60,000 bases of DNA from Apostichopus japonicus (GCF_037975245.1 NC_092562.1:13448501-13508500); one strand, 5' to 3'. Counted from the stretch's first letter, positions 35,536 to 49,664 are shown. Translations and numbers: made by a program. Notes: generated by a model not told the origin, from the letters alone.

Positions 35536-36420
35536 ACCTGGATATCCCCAACATGAGTGTATATAGAAGAAACATTTTCTTTTTCATGGATGGTGGGGGG
35601 GGGGTGCCTACAAGCATAGAAGTACGGGTTTATCATATTCTTTGTTATATTTTATACTTTTTGTGAGACAAATTGCAGTCTCACCCGACACAGCGACATT
35701 ATCCCGCTTACGTGTCGTTGAACAATGTATGTTTTTCTGGAGGTAGCTGAGTACTGTGTTAAAATAATAAATAAGGTAACTAAATAGGAGCTTAAAAAAT
35801 ATACTGTCCCATTTTTCCCCTTCAAAGTGATGTTACCATTTTTTCTTCTTCTAATATACCAAATTTTTGGGGAAGTGTAAATTTCTAAAACGTGAGATTA
35901 TAAAATAAAGAATGTTTAGATGCAACTTGCAAGGCCTCAGAAGTGCCGTTTCCGGCAATCTGAGAGGCATTGTGTGCCCAAAATTTTCTTGTACGCTACG
36001 CGCCAACCGATGGTGGCGCTCCGCTTAGATAGTGTCAAGGGAACTTTCGGGCACAAAAAGTTCTGCCCCCCCCCCAAAACTGAAATGGTCCCGTACGCCT
36101 ATGCCACCAAGTCAACTTGTGACGTCACATGCATAGGCCTAAGCTCTATTAATGCTCCTTTATAGCCTACTTTAGACCTACAGGCATAACTGGATATGTT
36201 TTCTCACACATTCACAGGTCCAAATATCCAGTAATATGGTGCGGCACCGGAATAAAGAAAGGAAAATTGGCAACATTAGCATTCATGTTTTACTTTTCAT
36301 TACCTGTGGTAGGGCATTCATTTCATGCCGATTTGCATGCGAGGACATACCAGGGACTGACACCCCTGATTTTAGGTGCTTGTGCCCAATAAAAGAAAGT
36401 ACTTGATGTATTTTATTTGT

Positions 36421-38897
36421 GGGTCATTCCGTGTCAAATCACGGATGGCTGTTGCTGCACCCTTTCCAAAATTCCCAAATTTATTGTATGATTGGACCAC
36501 CATAAAATAAGCATATTCTGAAAATTTCAGTTGCATTGCTTTACAATTGGCCGATTTATCACACTTTGAAATTCCGCAATTTGTCGCCACCATGGCATTT
36601 TGGCATTTTCTTGACTTTTGAGGTCTCATTTCTCAGCAATTGAACATTCTACTACCTTTCTAATACAGATGCCTAAAGATTCTATCCCATAGAACAGGAA
36701 AATAAAAAATTAGGCTACAAAAATATTGTCTTGTGGAGTTAGGTCAACTTAAAAGTGTCAAAATATTTGATTTTTGTACTTTTCACTAAAAAATGTGCTA
36801 TTTTTAGTGATGAATTGCTCCTAAACCATTGCTTCAGGGTACTTGATTCTTTCAGAGGTTCTTATGTCTACTACAAATATTACAAAATAATGATTACAAT
36901 GCTTTCCTAGACTATGTTTGCAAATTGTGCAACTCTAAAGTTGCTATTTCATGCTGCGATTCAGCATGAGGTAGGGGTTTTGATGCCAATTTTTTACTTT
37001 TTACCAAAGTAACCATGTTAGAGGTGTCAGGGTTTATACTTTATTAATAAGTATAAAGTTCTTACACATTAAGAAATTTCAGGGTTCTAGCTGTTCTCAA
37101 TATTAATTTATGAAGTTGTTAAGTTGCTCCGATGTACAAAAGAGGTCGTTTTTGACGGCCAATAACTCAAAACGCGTCAAATTGAAAAAAATTGATAATT
37201 TTTTCTGGAAGAGATATAGTACCACCCTGTTTGTACAAAAAATTTCAGGAGGGTGTTTTGCCTTATTTTGAAATGAAAAATCCTCAAAGTTTGGGATTTT
37301 TACAAAAAACGTTTTTGCCTGTTTTGATGTTCCATGAGTTTTGACCCTGGGTATTGTACTGTACTTCAAGGTCATTCAGTTCAATACTGTGCAGTTTTTA
37401 ATTTCATAAAACAAAATACTATTTGCAATGTACTTGTCTGCTCCTGGTTGAGTTCATTTAATTAGAAGACTTATAAAATGAATTTCAACCAGTACACACA
37501 TATGTATGTACAGTGTGTACAGTACATACACTGTACTGAGTGTATATGTACGGAGTGCCATGAGTGCCAGAAGACTATGTTAAAACAACACTAACACACT
37601 GTACATGTACACCCAGTACAGTTTTGTACTGTACATACATCTATGTACTGGTTGAAATTAATTCTATAGTAAAGTCTTCTAATTCAACCAATTGTATATG
37701 TACAGTGTGTATATTAGTGTTACAGTAGTTTAAACATAGTCTTCTGGCACTCATGGGACTCCGTACATATACACTCAGTACAGTGTGTGTACTGTACACA
37801 CTGTACATACATATGTGTGTACTGGTTGAAATTCATTTTATAAGTCTTCTAATTAAATGAATTCAACCAGGAGCAGACAAGTACATTGCAAATAGTATTT
37901 TGTTTTATGAAATTAAAAACTGCACAGTATTGAACTGAATGACCTTGAAGTACAGTACAATACCCAGGGTCAAAACTCATGGAACATCAAAACAGGCAAA
38001 AATGTTTTTTGTAAAAATCCCAAACTGTGAGGATTTTTCATTTCAAATTAAGGCAAAACACCCTCCTGAAATTTTTTGTACAAACAGGGTGGTACTATAT
38101 CTCTTCCAGAAAAAATTATCAATTTTTTTTAATTTGACGCGTTTTGAGTTATTGGCCGTCAAAAACGACCTCTTTTGTACATCGGAGCAACTTAACAACT
38201 TCATAAATTAATATTGAGAACAGCTAGAACCCTGAAATTTCTTAATGTGTAAGAACTTTATACTTATTAATAAAGTATAAACCCTGACACCTCTAACATG
38301 GTTACTTTGGTAAAAAATTGGCATCAAAACCCCTACCTCATGCTGAATCGCAGCATGAAATAGCAAATTTAGAGTTGCACAACTTGCAAACATAGTCTAG
38401 GAAAGCATTGTAATCATTATTTTGTAATGTTTGTACTAGACATAATAACCTCTGAAAGAATCAAGTACCCTGAAGCAATGGTTTAGGAGCAATTCATCAC
38501 TCAAAATAGCACATTTTTTAGTGAAAAGTACAAAAATCAAATATTTTGACACTTTTAAGTTGACCTAACTCCACAAGACAATATTTTTGTAGCCTAATTT
38601 TTTATTTTCCTGTTCTATGGGTTAGACTCTATAGGCATCTGTAATAGAAAGGTAGTAGAATGTGTAATTGCTGAGAAATGAGACCTCAAAAGTCAAGAAT
38701 ATGCCAAATTGCCATGGTAACAACAAATTGCGGAATTTCAAAGAATTTTAAATCGGCCAATTGTAAAGCAATGCAACTGAAATTTTCAGAATATGCTTAT
38801 TTTATGGTGGTCCACTCATACAATAAATTTGGGAATTTTTCAAAAATGTCGAACTACAACATACCCCAAAATCTGGTGATTTGATATGGAATGACCC
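36421..38897. mobile_element. 2.48-kb near-perfect palindromic (fold-back) element
   Basis: Ends GGGTCATTCC and GGAATGACCC, with TTGT on both sides. Two arms of about 1.2 kb are mirror images around about 37659, so identical 90-codon ORFs occur at 37103-37375 (minus) and 37939-38211 (plus). These are not convincing genes. The region near the centre has repeated CTGTACATAC/GTATGTACAG words. Few differences between arms imply youth or gene conversion. Confidence 0.88.
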
Positions 38898-39693
38898 TTG
38901 TATTTTATCTTGCAGTTTTCATACATGATTCACTGTGCACCATGGGATGATTCACTCTGCCTCGGGTGTGGGGCACAGTGGATCACTAATTAATGAATAA
39001 TTAAATGAAGGAAACATGTTACTCCAATCATGGGGGATTTTATTATAGTACTGGACAATGGCTATTGTATGTTAGTGTATCTACCAGGAAAATGCGTATA
39101 TATTGAAAATGAAAATTGCTGATCCACTGTGCCCCACCTTCCCCCCACGTGTCTATTATTATTGTACACTATTGCTCACCATTCCTTTCTTTGAACAATT
39201 CTTTCACGATCATATATGTTAATGTAGTTTTATAGATCTGAATGACGTATGTGCAGTTTACTCCTTCCTTTAACAACTTGCTTCATGATCGGGGTTTTCT
39301 TTTACATGTTATCAACAACCTCCTTCTACCCTTCCATAGTAATCAAATTGAACCCCCCCCCCCAACCCCCCCCCCCTCTTATCATGCAGTAATCTTGTAC
39401 TGTATTAACACAATTTAAAAGAAGAGAGACGGTACGGTAGTGTTCTTACTTGCCTAACCAACATACCAGTATGAAAAAATGTTACGATGGTAATTGGCTA
39501 GGTTAATTTACTTTCCACGACTTAATTATCTCGACCATTACATTTTCTTTTCCTTTGTTCATATCAAGTTTGATTGTGCCTCTAATATCTTTGCCTATAT
39601 TTACAACTGGTTTGAAATTTATCCTGGATTAACTGAACTGAACTGAAAGTCACGATCCTTTGGAGACCTATTATAACCAGCACAACTTGCTAC

Positions 39694-39979
<286 letters not shown>

Positions 39980-39983
39980 GTAG

Positions 39984-40147
39984 CTGCTCTAACTCAAGGT
40001 GGATGGTGGCACAGAACTAACTTTCAAGAGTCCGGTTTCAGCTCTCTTAACAGCCCCGGTTGGGTTGTTGTGCATGTGTGGGCTACTGGTCCAGGACTCA
40101 GTAACCAAATCAATTTTTCCGACATGAAAATCCGGGCAATCGTTTAA
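39984..40147 (+). pseudogene. FReP last exon: C-terminus of fibrinogen domain
   Basis: Acceptor AATGTAG after the TA repeat, stop TAA at 40145-40147. Reads [13 protein letters not shown], then [10 protein letters not shown] and [10 protein letters not shown], matching the GGWW and MKIR landmarks of the domain end, although diverged. The phase is compatible with exon 6, but the usual calcium-binding segment between them is absent. Confidence 0.65.
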
Positions 40148-40768
40148 TTAATCGAAACACAAAAGATCATGAATTGCATGAGTATATATACATCAGACCC
40201 TTTTTGGTATTATATGTCCGCTAAATCCTTAAATTAATTAAAACTGTGGGGCTGGCTTTGTTAGTTTTGACCTTCATATATCATAATTGTGGTAGTGTTA
40301 ACTTTCTTTACAGAAATATAAAGTGATCGTTTATAGCAATTTATGGTAATAATCTTTGATTTATTTATGCAGTTGAGAACACACTGGGATCGGTCAATTT
40401 CGCTGACATCTCTACTAGTATATTCCGGTATTTCATGGAGGGCGTTTCTTTCACTTTATACTTCTTTATTTAGAATCTGTACATAAAGTTTTACTTAATA
40501 ATTACAACAAAGCACTAATTCGAAATGATGAAAATATAAACATTATTTCATTCTTTTCTTTTTTTTTCTTCTTATGTTCACACTGTTGAATTAATAGTGT
40601 GTTGGTTGTATGCGTGTGTGTGTGGGGGGGGGGGTGGGGGCGTGTTGTGTGCGTGTTTGGTTTGTTGATATTGCTATTTGTCTTGCTTTTGATTGTCTTT
40701 TGTTTGTTCTTGTGTGTGTTTTTTGGTGTGGGTTCTAAACACGTATAATGATTTGATTGGTTTCTATA
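40148..40768. other. Spacer after the FReP gene
   Basis: AT-rich with a G/T-rich low-complexity stretch (about 40610-40730). No gene recognised. Confidence 0.5.
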
Positions 40769-41045
40769 CAGGCGCGTATAGCCAAGGAGGGGTGGGGCGA
40801 AGGGGGAGACTGCCCCCTCTTTGAGCATATTTCTTCTATTATTTTTATAATATTGCTAGTAATTTCAACATAGAAAATGCTTAGATGCAACTTACAAGGC
40901 CTGGGAAGTGCCATTTCCAGCCATCTGGGAGGTATTTTTGGCCTATAAATTGTCTTGTACGCTTCGCGCCAATATATGGTGGCGCTACGCTTATATAGTT
41001 TGCATACAGGCTTCGTCCCTCCCTTGGGCAAAGTCCTCGTAGCGA
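40769..41045. mobile_element. MITE with CAGGCGCGTA end and 45-bp core
   Basis: Starts CAGGCGCGTATAGCCAAGG. The right part CCCTCCCTTGGGCAAAG...TCGTAGCG is a partial inverse of it. Core at about 40956-40999. The right end is slightly degraded. Confidence 0.65.
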
Positions 41046-42839
41046 ATGTTTCTATATGCGTCAATTATAAATAAGTATAATGTATAATTGTATTTATTAC
41101 CTATATAAATAATTCATAATAAAGCATATACTTAAGAACCAACGTATTATGATACATGTTTTGAACACAAACACGCGCTCGCACACAATTAGCGAGCTTT
41201 TAACCGTTTTGTCAAGTGAAGATACTTTTCTTAAATCCTGTAATTGTTATTAAATGTTAGGTTTGTTTACTTAAGTTTTCTTTAATTACTTAAAGTCATG
41301 ACAGCGTTTGCCTAATCTCATTGTTATTGCTACAATTTTGGGGGGACTAAAGTAAACGATAAGAGGGTAGTAGTGATTGTTTCTACAGCTTTTCTGGTTT
41401 AGATATTCATGTTAAAAATATGCTAATAACTCTTGAATGCTCCTATAAGTTTAAATTGATGGCGACGTCGTGCTTCTAAGTGCAGACCTATATGTTACTG
41501 CTAATCCATTTTGCTTTATCTTTTATTTATTGCTTTGTCATTTACGAATGATTTGTAATGTACTTGTTTAATATACAGAATCCACATTTTTTAAATGTCA
41601 TTATAAGCTTAAATATAAACATTATTACAACGACAAAAAAAACATATTTATTGGTTTTCATACAATTAAAATATGAATTCATAACAAAGAAAAACGAAGT
41701 TGGAAAAGGAAAAAGAAATATGCAGCGTTGGTAATACTTATGCAGGGAGTAGTAAGTTTGCGAAATACTCGACTCTGCCACTTCGCGTTTAAAGTTTCCT
41801 GTTTTCGATCCTTAATTGAGCTGATGGTTGACAAAAAAAAGGTACCTCAGGTTCCAGTATGAATAGGCTATACTCGATGAAAATGAAGGTCGTTTACAGT
41901 ACTCAATATTCAATTTCTCCCTTTTCTGAGTGAAGTGGAATTATGAAATTGCGGGGAAAAATCTGCTTGTTACGCTGGCTAAAGTTTCACTGAAATATAT
42001 GTCATTTTATTTTACAAACTCAAACTGTATATGATTCTTTTTTATCGATGTTGATCCACATGGGTGTATAACCAGAGCACAGAAGCCAACCGTCGATCAC
42101 TAGAGCCTTGAAACAAGAGGCCATTTTGGAGCAACGGACAAAACTATTGCCTTTATCGACATGGGGAGGAAATCGGCACCTGCGGAACCTTAAACCTGTC
42201 GCACATTCTGCGCCTAACAATCGTGTATGGCTGTTGCGCCCGCTGCTGCTGTAGTCAGCCTTGTCACCGTTACCGATCGATTCCATGAGTAACTTGTCAC
42301 ACCTACGTCACACCCAAGTGTGTCCAATTCAAACAGTCACTGCTACTGGGACACAACAGTGCGTATAACAACGTGTCTCCTGCAGCGACTTCCAATAGGG
42401 ACAAACAGCCACAAACCAGTGCATGCAACTATCTTAAAGAAGACTTGAAGACTCGCCCCAAACCGCGTGCCACGCTCTGAAAAAAGTTAACTTTCCATTG
42501 CTTGCAAATGACGTTTTCTTCTTGTCGCTACAAAATGCAGACAGTAATGAAATGTGATATCTTTTATCTAGACCTGAGATGTCCACGCTGCTATGTACAC
42601 TGCTTTGTGGGTATTGACCGTAGCTGTATATATTGACTGTATACTAGTGTCTAATTACCGACCTTAGCAAGCTGTGTGTGTATTTTCTGGGTTCGATGGT
42701 GGTGTCTAACACTTCTGTTACACCTCACATGAAACTAGGTCAGATTACCGGCATGAGACGTTTCTTTGTGCGCGAGTCTTCACAACCTTTAATATATGCG
42801 ATCTCGTATGTCACCGATTTATACATCACCTGAATAAAG
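41046..42839. other. Unassigned DNA
   Basis: No exon or repeat recognised. An 88-codon minus-strand ORF (42020-42286) lacks a recognisable domain and splice context and is not called. Confidence 0.4.
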
Positions 42840-42960
42840 CGAGACGATGGAGATAAACTACCATGCCTGAGGACACAACTCGACATGACAGGACTCGAAC
42901 CAACAATCCTAAAATCACAAGTCCCTTACCTTAGCCGATTTACCACGCCGCATTACTCAT
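42840..42960 (-). repeat. tRNA-derived SINE-like sequence
   Basis: On the minus strand it reads GGTAAATCGGCTAAGG (A-box-like) and, about 30 bases on, GGTTCGAGTCC (B-box at 42891-42901). The spacing resembles a Pol III promoter, but the arms do not fold as a working tRNA. Confidence 0.5.
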
Positions 42961-43478
42961 TTATGTTGCGCCATCATCAGCTGTTGTCAGATTGTTATCA
43001 GTGCAATTTACGAAGGCTTCGTGTCTGTTTATGTACTTCATCCATTTCATAAACGTTGGTTGTTTGATTTTTCCCTTTTATTGCGTTCCATAAGTTTACC
43101 ACGCCGCTGTGAGTGACTGTGCATGTCGTAAATGTCCTCTGAACCTATCAGCTCTATATGGATACATGGGGCGACTGCATAATACTATACTGGATACAAA
43201 GATTTTGACTGCTACTACTATGCAGGGTATTAATCTGTATGACAGAAATCTTTAAAATTGTTTCTCACAGATATAATGAAATATTTTATTGTTGCGTTGT
43301 CAAATGTTTGGTGCTTTATGCTTATTTTTAACATTCGCTGCCCAACGTTGTTGAACTGAAGTATTTTAGTTAGCTTCTCCCCCCTCCACCCCCCCCCCCA
43401 AAAAAGGAAAAAAAGCAGGATTTTGCTTTAACTGTCGAAATTGGTACGAGAAGATGGTGGACAATTCAACGCAATATG

Positions 43479-45866
43479 CAGGTGCGTATCCAGGGGGGGG
43501 GCGTTGGGGGCGCGCGCCCCCCGGGTAAGGAAAAGAGGAGAGAAAAAAAGAGAAGAAAAAAGGGAAAAGGAGGGGGAAAAAGAAAAGAAGGAGAGGAAGG
43601 AAGGGAAAAGAAAAAGAAAAAAGAGAGAAAAAGGAGAAAAGGAGGGAGTAGAAGATAGCCAAGACCTCGGGAAGAGAAAGAGGAACAGTCATAGTTAAAG
43701 CGCTGATCCCTATTATATACACAGGGTAGCCAGTGACAGATCAAGGATTACGGAGGGGGTGTGCGCCTCACCCTACCCCTTACACCGACAACTCCATTTT
43801 TGACGTTTCCATTTTTCCTCTCTCACTAATGTATCTATATAAATACTATATATATGGTCTATCATAACGCGTGTGTGTGTATGGACGCCTTAAACAATTG
43901 TACAATTGGCAATATGGAACCAACTGTGGCTGGTCTTGAACTCGACCGAGTCGTCGGGGAACATGACGCATTTCGGGAAGGGGGCGACCGCCCCCCCCCC
44001 CCCCGAGCAAATTTTCTTTATGACATCGCTAGTAATTTCAAAATAGACAATGCTTAGATGCAACTTACAAGGCCTGGGAAGTGTCATTTCCAGCGATCTG
44101 GGCAGTGGCGGCGGAACCGGGGGGGGGGGGCTTGGGGGGCTCAGCCCCCCATGAAAAAGTTGAGGGGGCAAATGCATGATAAGCCCCCCCCCCCAATATT
44201 TACCAAGGCTCCGAAACGTGCATCTGCCCATTTTTCAATGCATACTTGTCGATCTGTCCGATGCACACGTATACTATATAGGTGTAATAATTTTAGTAAA
44301 TGCTGAGGGGGGGGACTCTCGGCCCGTCCCCTTGCTATAGACCACATTGTCACCCCAACCGCGTCTTCACGCCCCGTGAAAAGTGGAAGCAGTGAGTGTG
44401 AGTACCGGTGAGGGCAACACAACTTCGTCCTAGGCCAATGACTTGCCTCATTTCAGCCAGTTCTCCAACATCCCCTGAAGGATATATCCTTCTAATGGTA
44501 GCACATTTCCCATGGATATATCCTACAGGGACATTCCCTTCTAATTGATGTATCTTTCGTAGGGTATATCCTTCTAAAGTGCCTTAAGTGTGATAACAAA
44601 AACACAATATTAGCATTTCACATGTACTGTATAGGGTACATGCATTCGTGACAGTGCTTGGTTCATAAAAATTTTTTGGCAACTGCACATGGTTTTGGAA
44701 TTACCCATTTGTTTACATTAAGAAATGCTTTCTGGTTTTTCTTATGACATTTATTTAATTATTGCATTTAACTGCAAGTAGTAATTTACTACACTCAAAA
44801 ACGTCAAGTACACTACGAGTAATAGCTACTCTCTTAAAACACAATCGAATATACAAATTACAATGTTTTTACAGATTTTTTTTATAAATATTTATATTTA
44901 TACTGGAAATAAATAAATGAAAAAAAAAATGAAATTACGTGCAATCTGAGAAATTGCAGGCTTGAGACCCATATTTTTGGGCTAGGTATTCGCAGCATAA
45001 AGCACTCGGGAAGTGCCGTTTCCGGCCATCTGGGGGTTTGAAAAACCCAAAAATTTTCTTGTACGCTCCGCGCCAACCGATGGTGGCGCTCCGCTTAGAT
45101 AGTCTCCACACATTGGCCCCCCAATAATTTTCCCGTTCCGCCGCGTCTGGATCTGGGAGGCATTTACGGCCAACTTTTTCTTGTACGCTTCGCGCCAACT
45201 CATGGTGGCGCTTCGCTTAGATAGTTTGCCTACAGGCTTCGCCCCTCCCTTGGCAATTACTCGCTACACGCCTGTTCGAATTTGTAACGCAAAGAGCAGA
45301 TATAACATCATATCAGTGAGCATTGAAATGCATGTTCCACGATGGATAGCCTCAAAATCTGTCTATGTGTGTAGTCAAAGGCGTAGGAGCCCAATTGGAT
45401 TAAGGGTTGAAGGAGGTTTTTCTATATTGGTTGTCCATAGATTGAATTTTGTGCAACATTATGGGTATGTTTTGAAGTGATTTTATTCACGAGAAATGTG
45501 AATTTTCAACAAATAATGGGCTTAAAACCTTGAAAAGTGGGGCTTTCGGATATTGTGGGCCGTGACGTAGAATCACCTACAAAAGCAATGATCCATAGGA
45601 CATGCAATGAGGTCGAACATGATGTGTGACTGGTGACAATCTTCAAAAAGGTTATGGATGGAAAAAAACTTTTGGGAAATACTTGGTTCTCAGGCAAAAG
45701 TGTACATCTTGTTGGTCATTTTCAAGCCCGAGAAGTGCCATTTCCGGTGATCTGGGGGGCATCAAAACCAGAAATTTTCTTGTACGCTCCGCGCCAACCA
45801 ATGGTGGCGCTCCGCTTAGATAGTAATTCGCGCCCCCCGGGTTAGAAAATCCTGGATACGCGCCTG
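43479..45866. mobile_element. 2.39-kb composite element with CAGGYGCGTATCCAGG ends
   Basis: Starts CAGGTGCGTATCCAGG and ends CCTGGATACGCGCCTG. 5-bp flanks ATATG (43474-43478 and 45867-45871). Contains a purine-rich tract (43530-43680), poly-G/C runs and three copies of the 45-bp core (45060, 45182, 45780). Homologous to 53261-55458. It lies about 340 bp upstream of SULT copy B. No transposase was seen. Confidence 0.8.
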
Positions 45867-45871
45867 ATATG

Positions 45872-46207
45872 CATGTGGATAAAATCAAAAATTCACCTTA
45901 CGTCACAATAAGTTGGAAATCGATCCAGATAAGTAGTGTAAACTGAACCTTTAAACGTTACCGACCGATAACGTCATATTTGTGAACAAGTAAACCTTGA
46001 ACTGTATCAAATCTAAAGTTCCTGTAAACAAACCAAGGAGCAAAGTTTAAAACGTGATTTACTGACAATCAAAATACGGGCTAGTGCTATTGTGCTCGAT
46101 CTGTACTCTGTGTCAATGTAATTCGGAAAATGTAATCGACGCGGTTCTGCCTGTGTTAGATTGATTTGCGAGTCAACTGAAATAACGTGTTTGCCTAGTC
46201 TAACAAA
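45872..46207 (+). promoter_or_regulatory. Probable promoter / 5' UTR region of SULT copy B
   Basis: 336 bp between the composite element and the ATG. It contains GGAGCAAAGTTTA (about 46036-46048), which resembles a DR1/HNF4-type site. No clear TATA box. Transcription start not determinable. Confidence 0.35.
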
Positions 46208-46421
46208 ATGGTGGTCAGATATTCATTAGAGGAACAAAATGAAATGCAGAGGGAAATTTCCAAAATGTTCGGTGTTCCCGAGCCGCTGCAGAATATCAGT
46301 GAGATGCACGAGTATGAAGGAGTGAGGTTTAGCGGTTTTGTACCTGCGAAGAGTCTTGAGATCATTAGAGACTGGGAGACGAGAGACGATGACATATTCA
46401 TCACCACGTATCCTAAAAGTG
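46208..46421 (+). CDS. SULT copy B exon 1
   Basis: 214 bases from ATG to donor GTAGGC, phase 1. Encodes 71 residues through TTYPKS plus the first base of Gly. No counterpart for copy A exists in this window. Confidence 0.9.
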
Positions 46422-46498
46422 GTAGGCTATGTTTACACTACAACCAGTGTACTGTATTGTACTACATTTACATATTGTATATATTATTGTATATTTTA

Positions 46499-46559
<61 letters not shown>

Positions 46560-47249
46560 GTTAATCAACGGTCTAGCGTGCGTTACTCAAAGGATTAATG
46601 CACGATCGGGGGATAATGCAAGCGATGCACGAGGGCGGAGCGTAGCGGAGCCCGGGTGCATCCAGCGATAGCATTAACACCCGGAGTGCATTAATCATGT
46701 GAGTAACGCACGCTAGACCGTTGATTAACCCCGTTCCTTCATACACTACCATTTGTGTGGAGGGAAAATCATAAAACAAAACATTTTTGGTTACATATAA
46801 CCAAAGATTTATTAAAGTGATGCCCCGTAAGTCGAATTAACGATTAACAACCAGCATAACAATGTACATGTGCAATTATAAAGTAATACTGAACGATAGT
46901 GAATAATTATAAAGGAAACGTCTTTGAAAGGCTGTCATTCATAAAAGATGAACCATAATAACATTTTAACTAATGTTTGGCAATATTGCGGCCATAATAC
47001 TATTTTTGAAAGGTCTCAATAACAAGGAACTACAAACAATTACTAGTTGGCTTCATCATATCAATACCCTACAACTTCTGGTTCCCATAGCAACCATTCT
47101 AGGGACAAACATGTACGTATGGTATACAGTCATACGATAACATTCATCCGCCGGTAATTTTACCGTGCGTTACTCACAGGATTAACAACGGTCAGCTGAC
47201 CTGAATGGACCAATAGGATTTAGGAATATTTACTAAGTATGAATGAATA

Positions 47250-47300
<51 letters not shown>

Positions 47301-49580
47301 ATTGATTGTCTGTGTGTTATAGTACACACATTCGTATACTCCAATCAGTGTATTATATATATAGATATATAAAAAAAAACAGCCTTATAACGGTATTAAG
47401 TATTTGTCTAGTCGGCGACAGGTATATTAACATATCTCGCTAGTATGGATTCGGGAGATGCAAACTTGCAATAGTGTCCCCTATAATCAAGCGGTGACCA
47501 GCAAGTTACCGATGACTACATCCAAAATTCCGACATCGACACCGTTTGGTCCAGTTTCACTGATTTTATCAGAAAATATATGGATAATAATATTATTATA
47601 TATAACTGTAAAGTTATATATAATAATGGATGACTGAAAACCTGAGAAAGGAATGAAACAAAAAACGTAAGTTTAATGATAAGGCTCGTAGAACTGGAGA
47701 CTTCGTTAATTAGGATAAATTCAAAGAGATCATACGTAAAATGACAGATCGTAAAAAAAAACTTCTCAGAAAACTATATCCGTGATATTTCCGACACCCT
47801 TGCAACTAATAACACCAAACCATTCTGGCGATATATAAAACCCACCTGCCGAGAGGCTTTTGATGTTAGTCCTCTCCAGAGCACCGGTCGCCTTGCCTCA
47901 AGTGCAAATGAAAGAGTCGCGAGGTCCTTAATACCCAATTCTGCTCAGTTTTTTACTAAAGAAAATCCGCAAGACCTACCAACAATAAACCGAAGACCAT
48001 TATATGCCCTATATTACTGTCACTAGTCATAGCTAGCATCGAGAAACTTCTGAAGGAACTTAAGATCCATAAAGCAACTGGCCCGATAACATATCCCGAC
48101 CGTACGGATTTTGAAGGCATGCTCTTCAGATACAATGGCGCCAAGTCTATCTCCACTATAGAACAATCCCGCAGGACTGGCGTACAGCAAATGTGCCACC
48201 CATAGTCAAGATATATAGGGGACCGATCAAAACCGTCAAATTACCATAATCCAGTTACGCTTACTAGTAATAGTATGATAGGCTGCAAGCAACTGGAGCC
48301 GCATATTATTGTCAGTAACATAGTACGGCTCATTTTGATCCTTATGCCATACTGGATCATGTGAAAAACAACATGGCTTTAGACGTGTAGTAGTATAGAT
48401 CTTGTGAAACCCAACTGGCGGTTCTGGTAATCAGCTGCTGGACAACATTATCAAATCCGGGAAGAGAAGGACACACGTCAACAACCCTATGGGCGATACG
48501 TGTGGACATCGATCAAGATCAAGATATAGTACAACTAATCGAACAACAGTAGCTCAGATACAAAATACATGCACCCACCAATCCCCCAAAAGACAGTGTG
48601 TCTATAATAAAATTGTCTTCACTCAAAAGTGTGAGAGGACCGTTAACTGTGAATATTACCAAGTGCAGATTAAATGAAGCGGGCAGTAAGTTTATTTTTT
48701 AACAAGATTGTAATATCAGTAATCTTTGTTCCATATATCAGGTACCCACTGGATGTGGGAAATAGCTCTGCTGGTATTAGCAAAGGGACGTGCAGATGAT
48801 ATCGACAGGATGAAGATGTTTGGGACTGGAGTAGAATTTCTCTTTCCGCCTGAAATGACGACACCATCTCATGAGATATTTGCGGAGGTGGAGTCTCCAA
48901 GGGTCATGATTACCCATCTACCCTGGCAATTCTTGCCCAAACAACTAACAGAGGGCAAGAAAGGGAGGGTAAGTTCAAATGAATAAATTGCTCATGAAAA
49001 TGTTCGCAGCTGCGCATATGTATCAAGCCCCTTAAGCAAACAATCTAAATACAAATTTTCCTAACATAAACTTTAGATTTTTATTTTTTTTAAAACACTC
49101 TCTTTAAGAATGTCACATGCACATTACAAGTCCCCTTGTTATCCCAAGGTTCTGTTGTCTATTGTCATGTGTTTTAAATTATTAAATATCTATTCATATG
49201 ATTTATCATACGTATTGTGTATGACAATGCCAAATAGTAATCACCATCACTGCCACAATCACCACCACCATCACCATCATCGTCGTCGTTGTCACGATCA
49301 TCGTTATCGTAATTAACATCATCATCATCACCATTATCATCCTCACCAGTATCACCATCATCGCCACAAACACCACCATCGCCACCACTACCATCATCGT
49401 CGTCGTTGTCACCATCATCGGTATCGTTATTAGGATTATCATCATCATCATTTTCATCATCACCACTACCACCATTATCATCATCATCGTCGTCGTCACC
49501 AACATCATCACCATCATCATCATCATCGTCATCATCACCACCACCATCATCATCATCATCATCATCGTCATCATCACCAC

Positions 49581-49664
<84 letters not shown>

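Larger units (their letters stand above)
34468..36110. mobile_element. Nested element with ATAGGCGTACG / CGTACGCCTAT ends
   Basis: Inverted ends near 34466 and 36104. The interior holds the 34856-35535 element and one more copy of the 45-bp core at 35990-36034. The target duplication is unclear. Confidence 0.5.
33746..39150. mobile_element. About 5.4-kb compound element with GGTGGGGCACRGTGGATCA inverted ends
   Basis: Left end near 33746-33770 and, inverted, right end near 39119-39150 share GGTGGGGCAC(G/A)GTGGATCA. The motif GGGGCACAGTG(G/A)ATCA recurs at about 33773, 34125-34165 and 38929-38993 in both orientations. It contains other nested elements and no recognised protein. Boundaries are approximate because no target duplication was found. 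Confidence 0.55.

Noticed and set aside
37103-38211. Pair of similar 90-codon ORFs
   Set aside because: Mirror images of each other inside the palindromic element, with no domain or splice context.
42020-42286. 88-codon minus-strand ORF with several Cys and His
   Set aside because: No recognisable finger spacing, no splice-consistent neighbours.
42840-42960. tRNA gene
   Set aside because: A- and B-box-like words are present but the stems do not pair; treated as SINE-like.
43366-43722. Lys/Glu- or Phe/Ser-rich ORFs (also 53170-53580)
   Set aside because: By-products of the purine-rich tract inside the composite elements.
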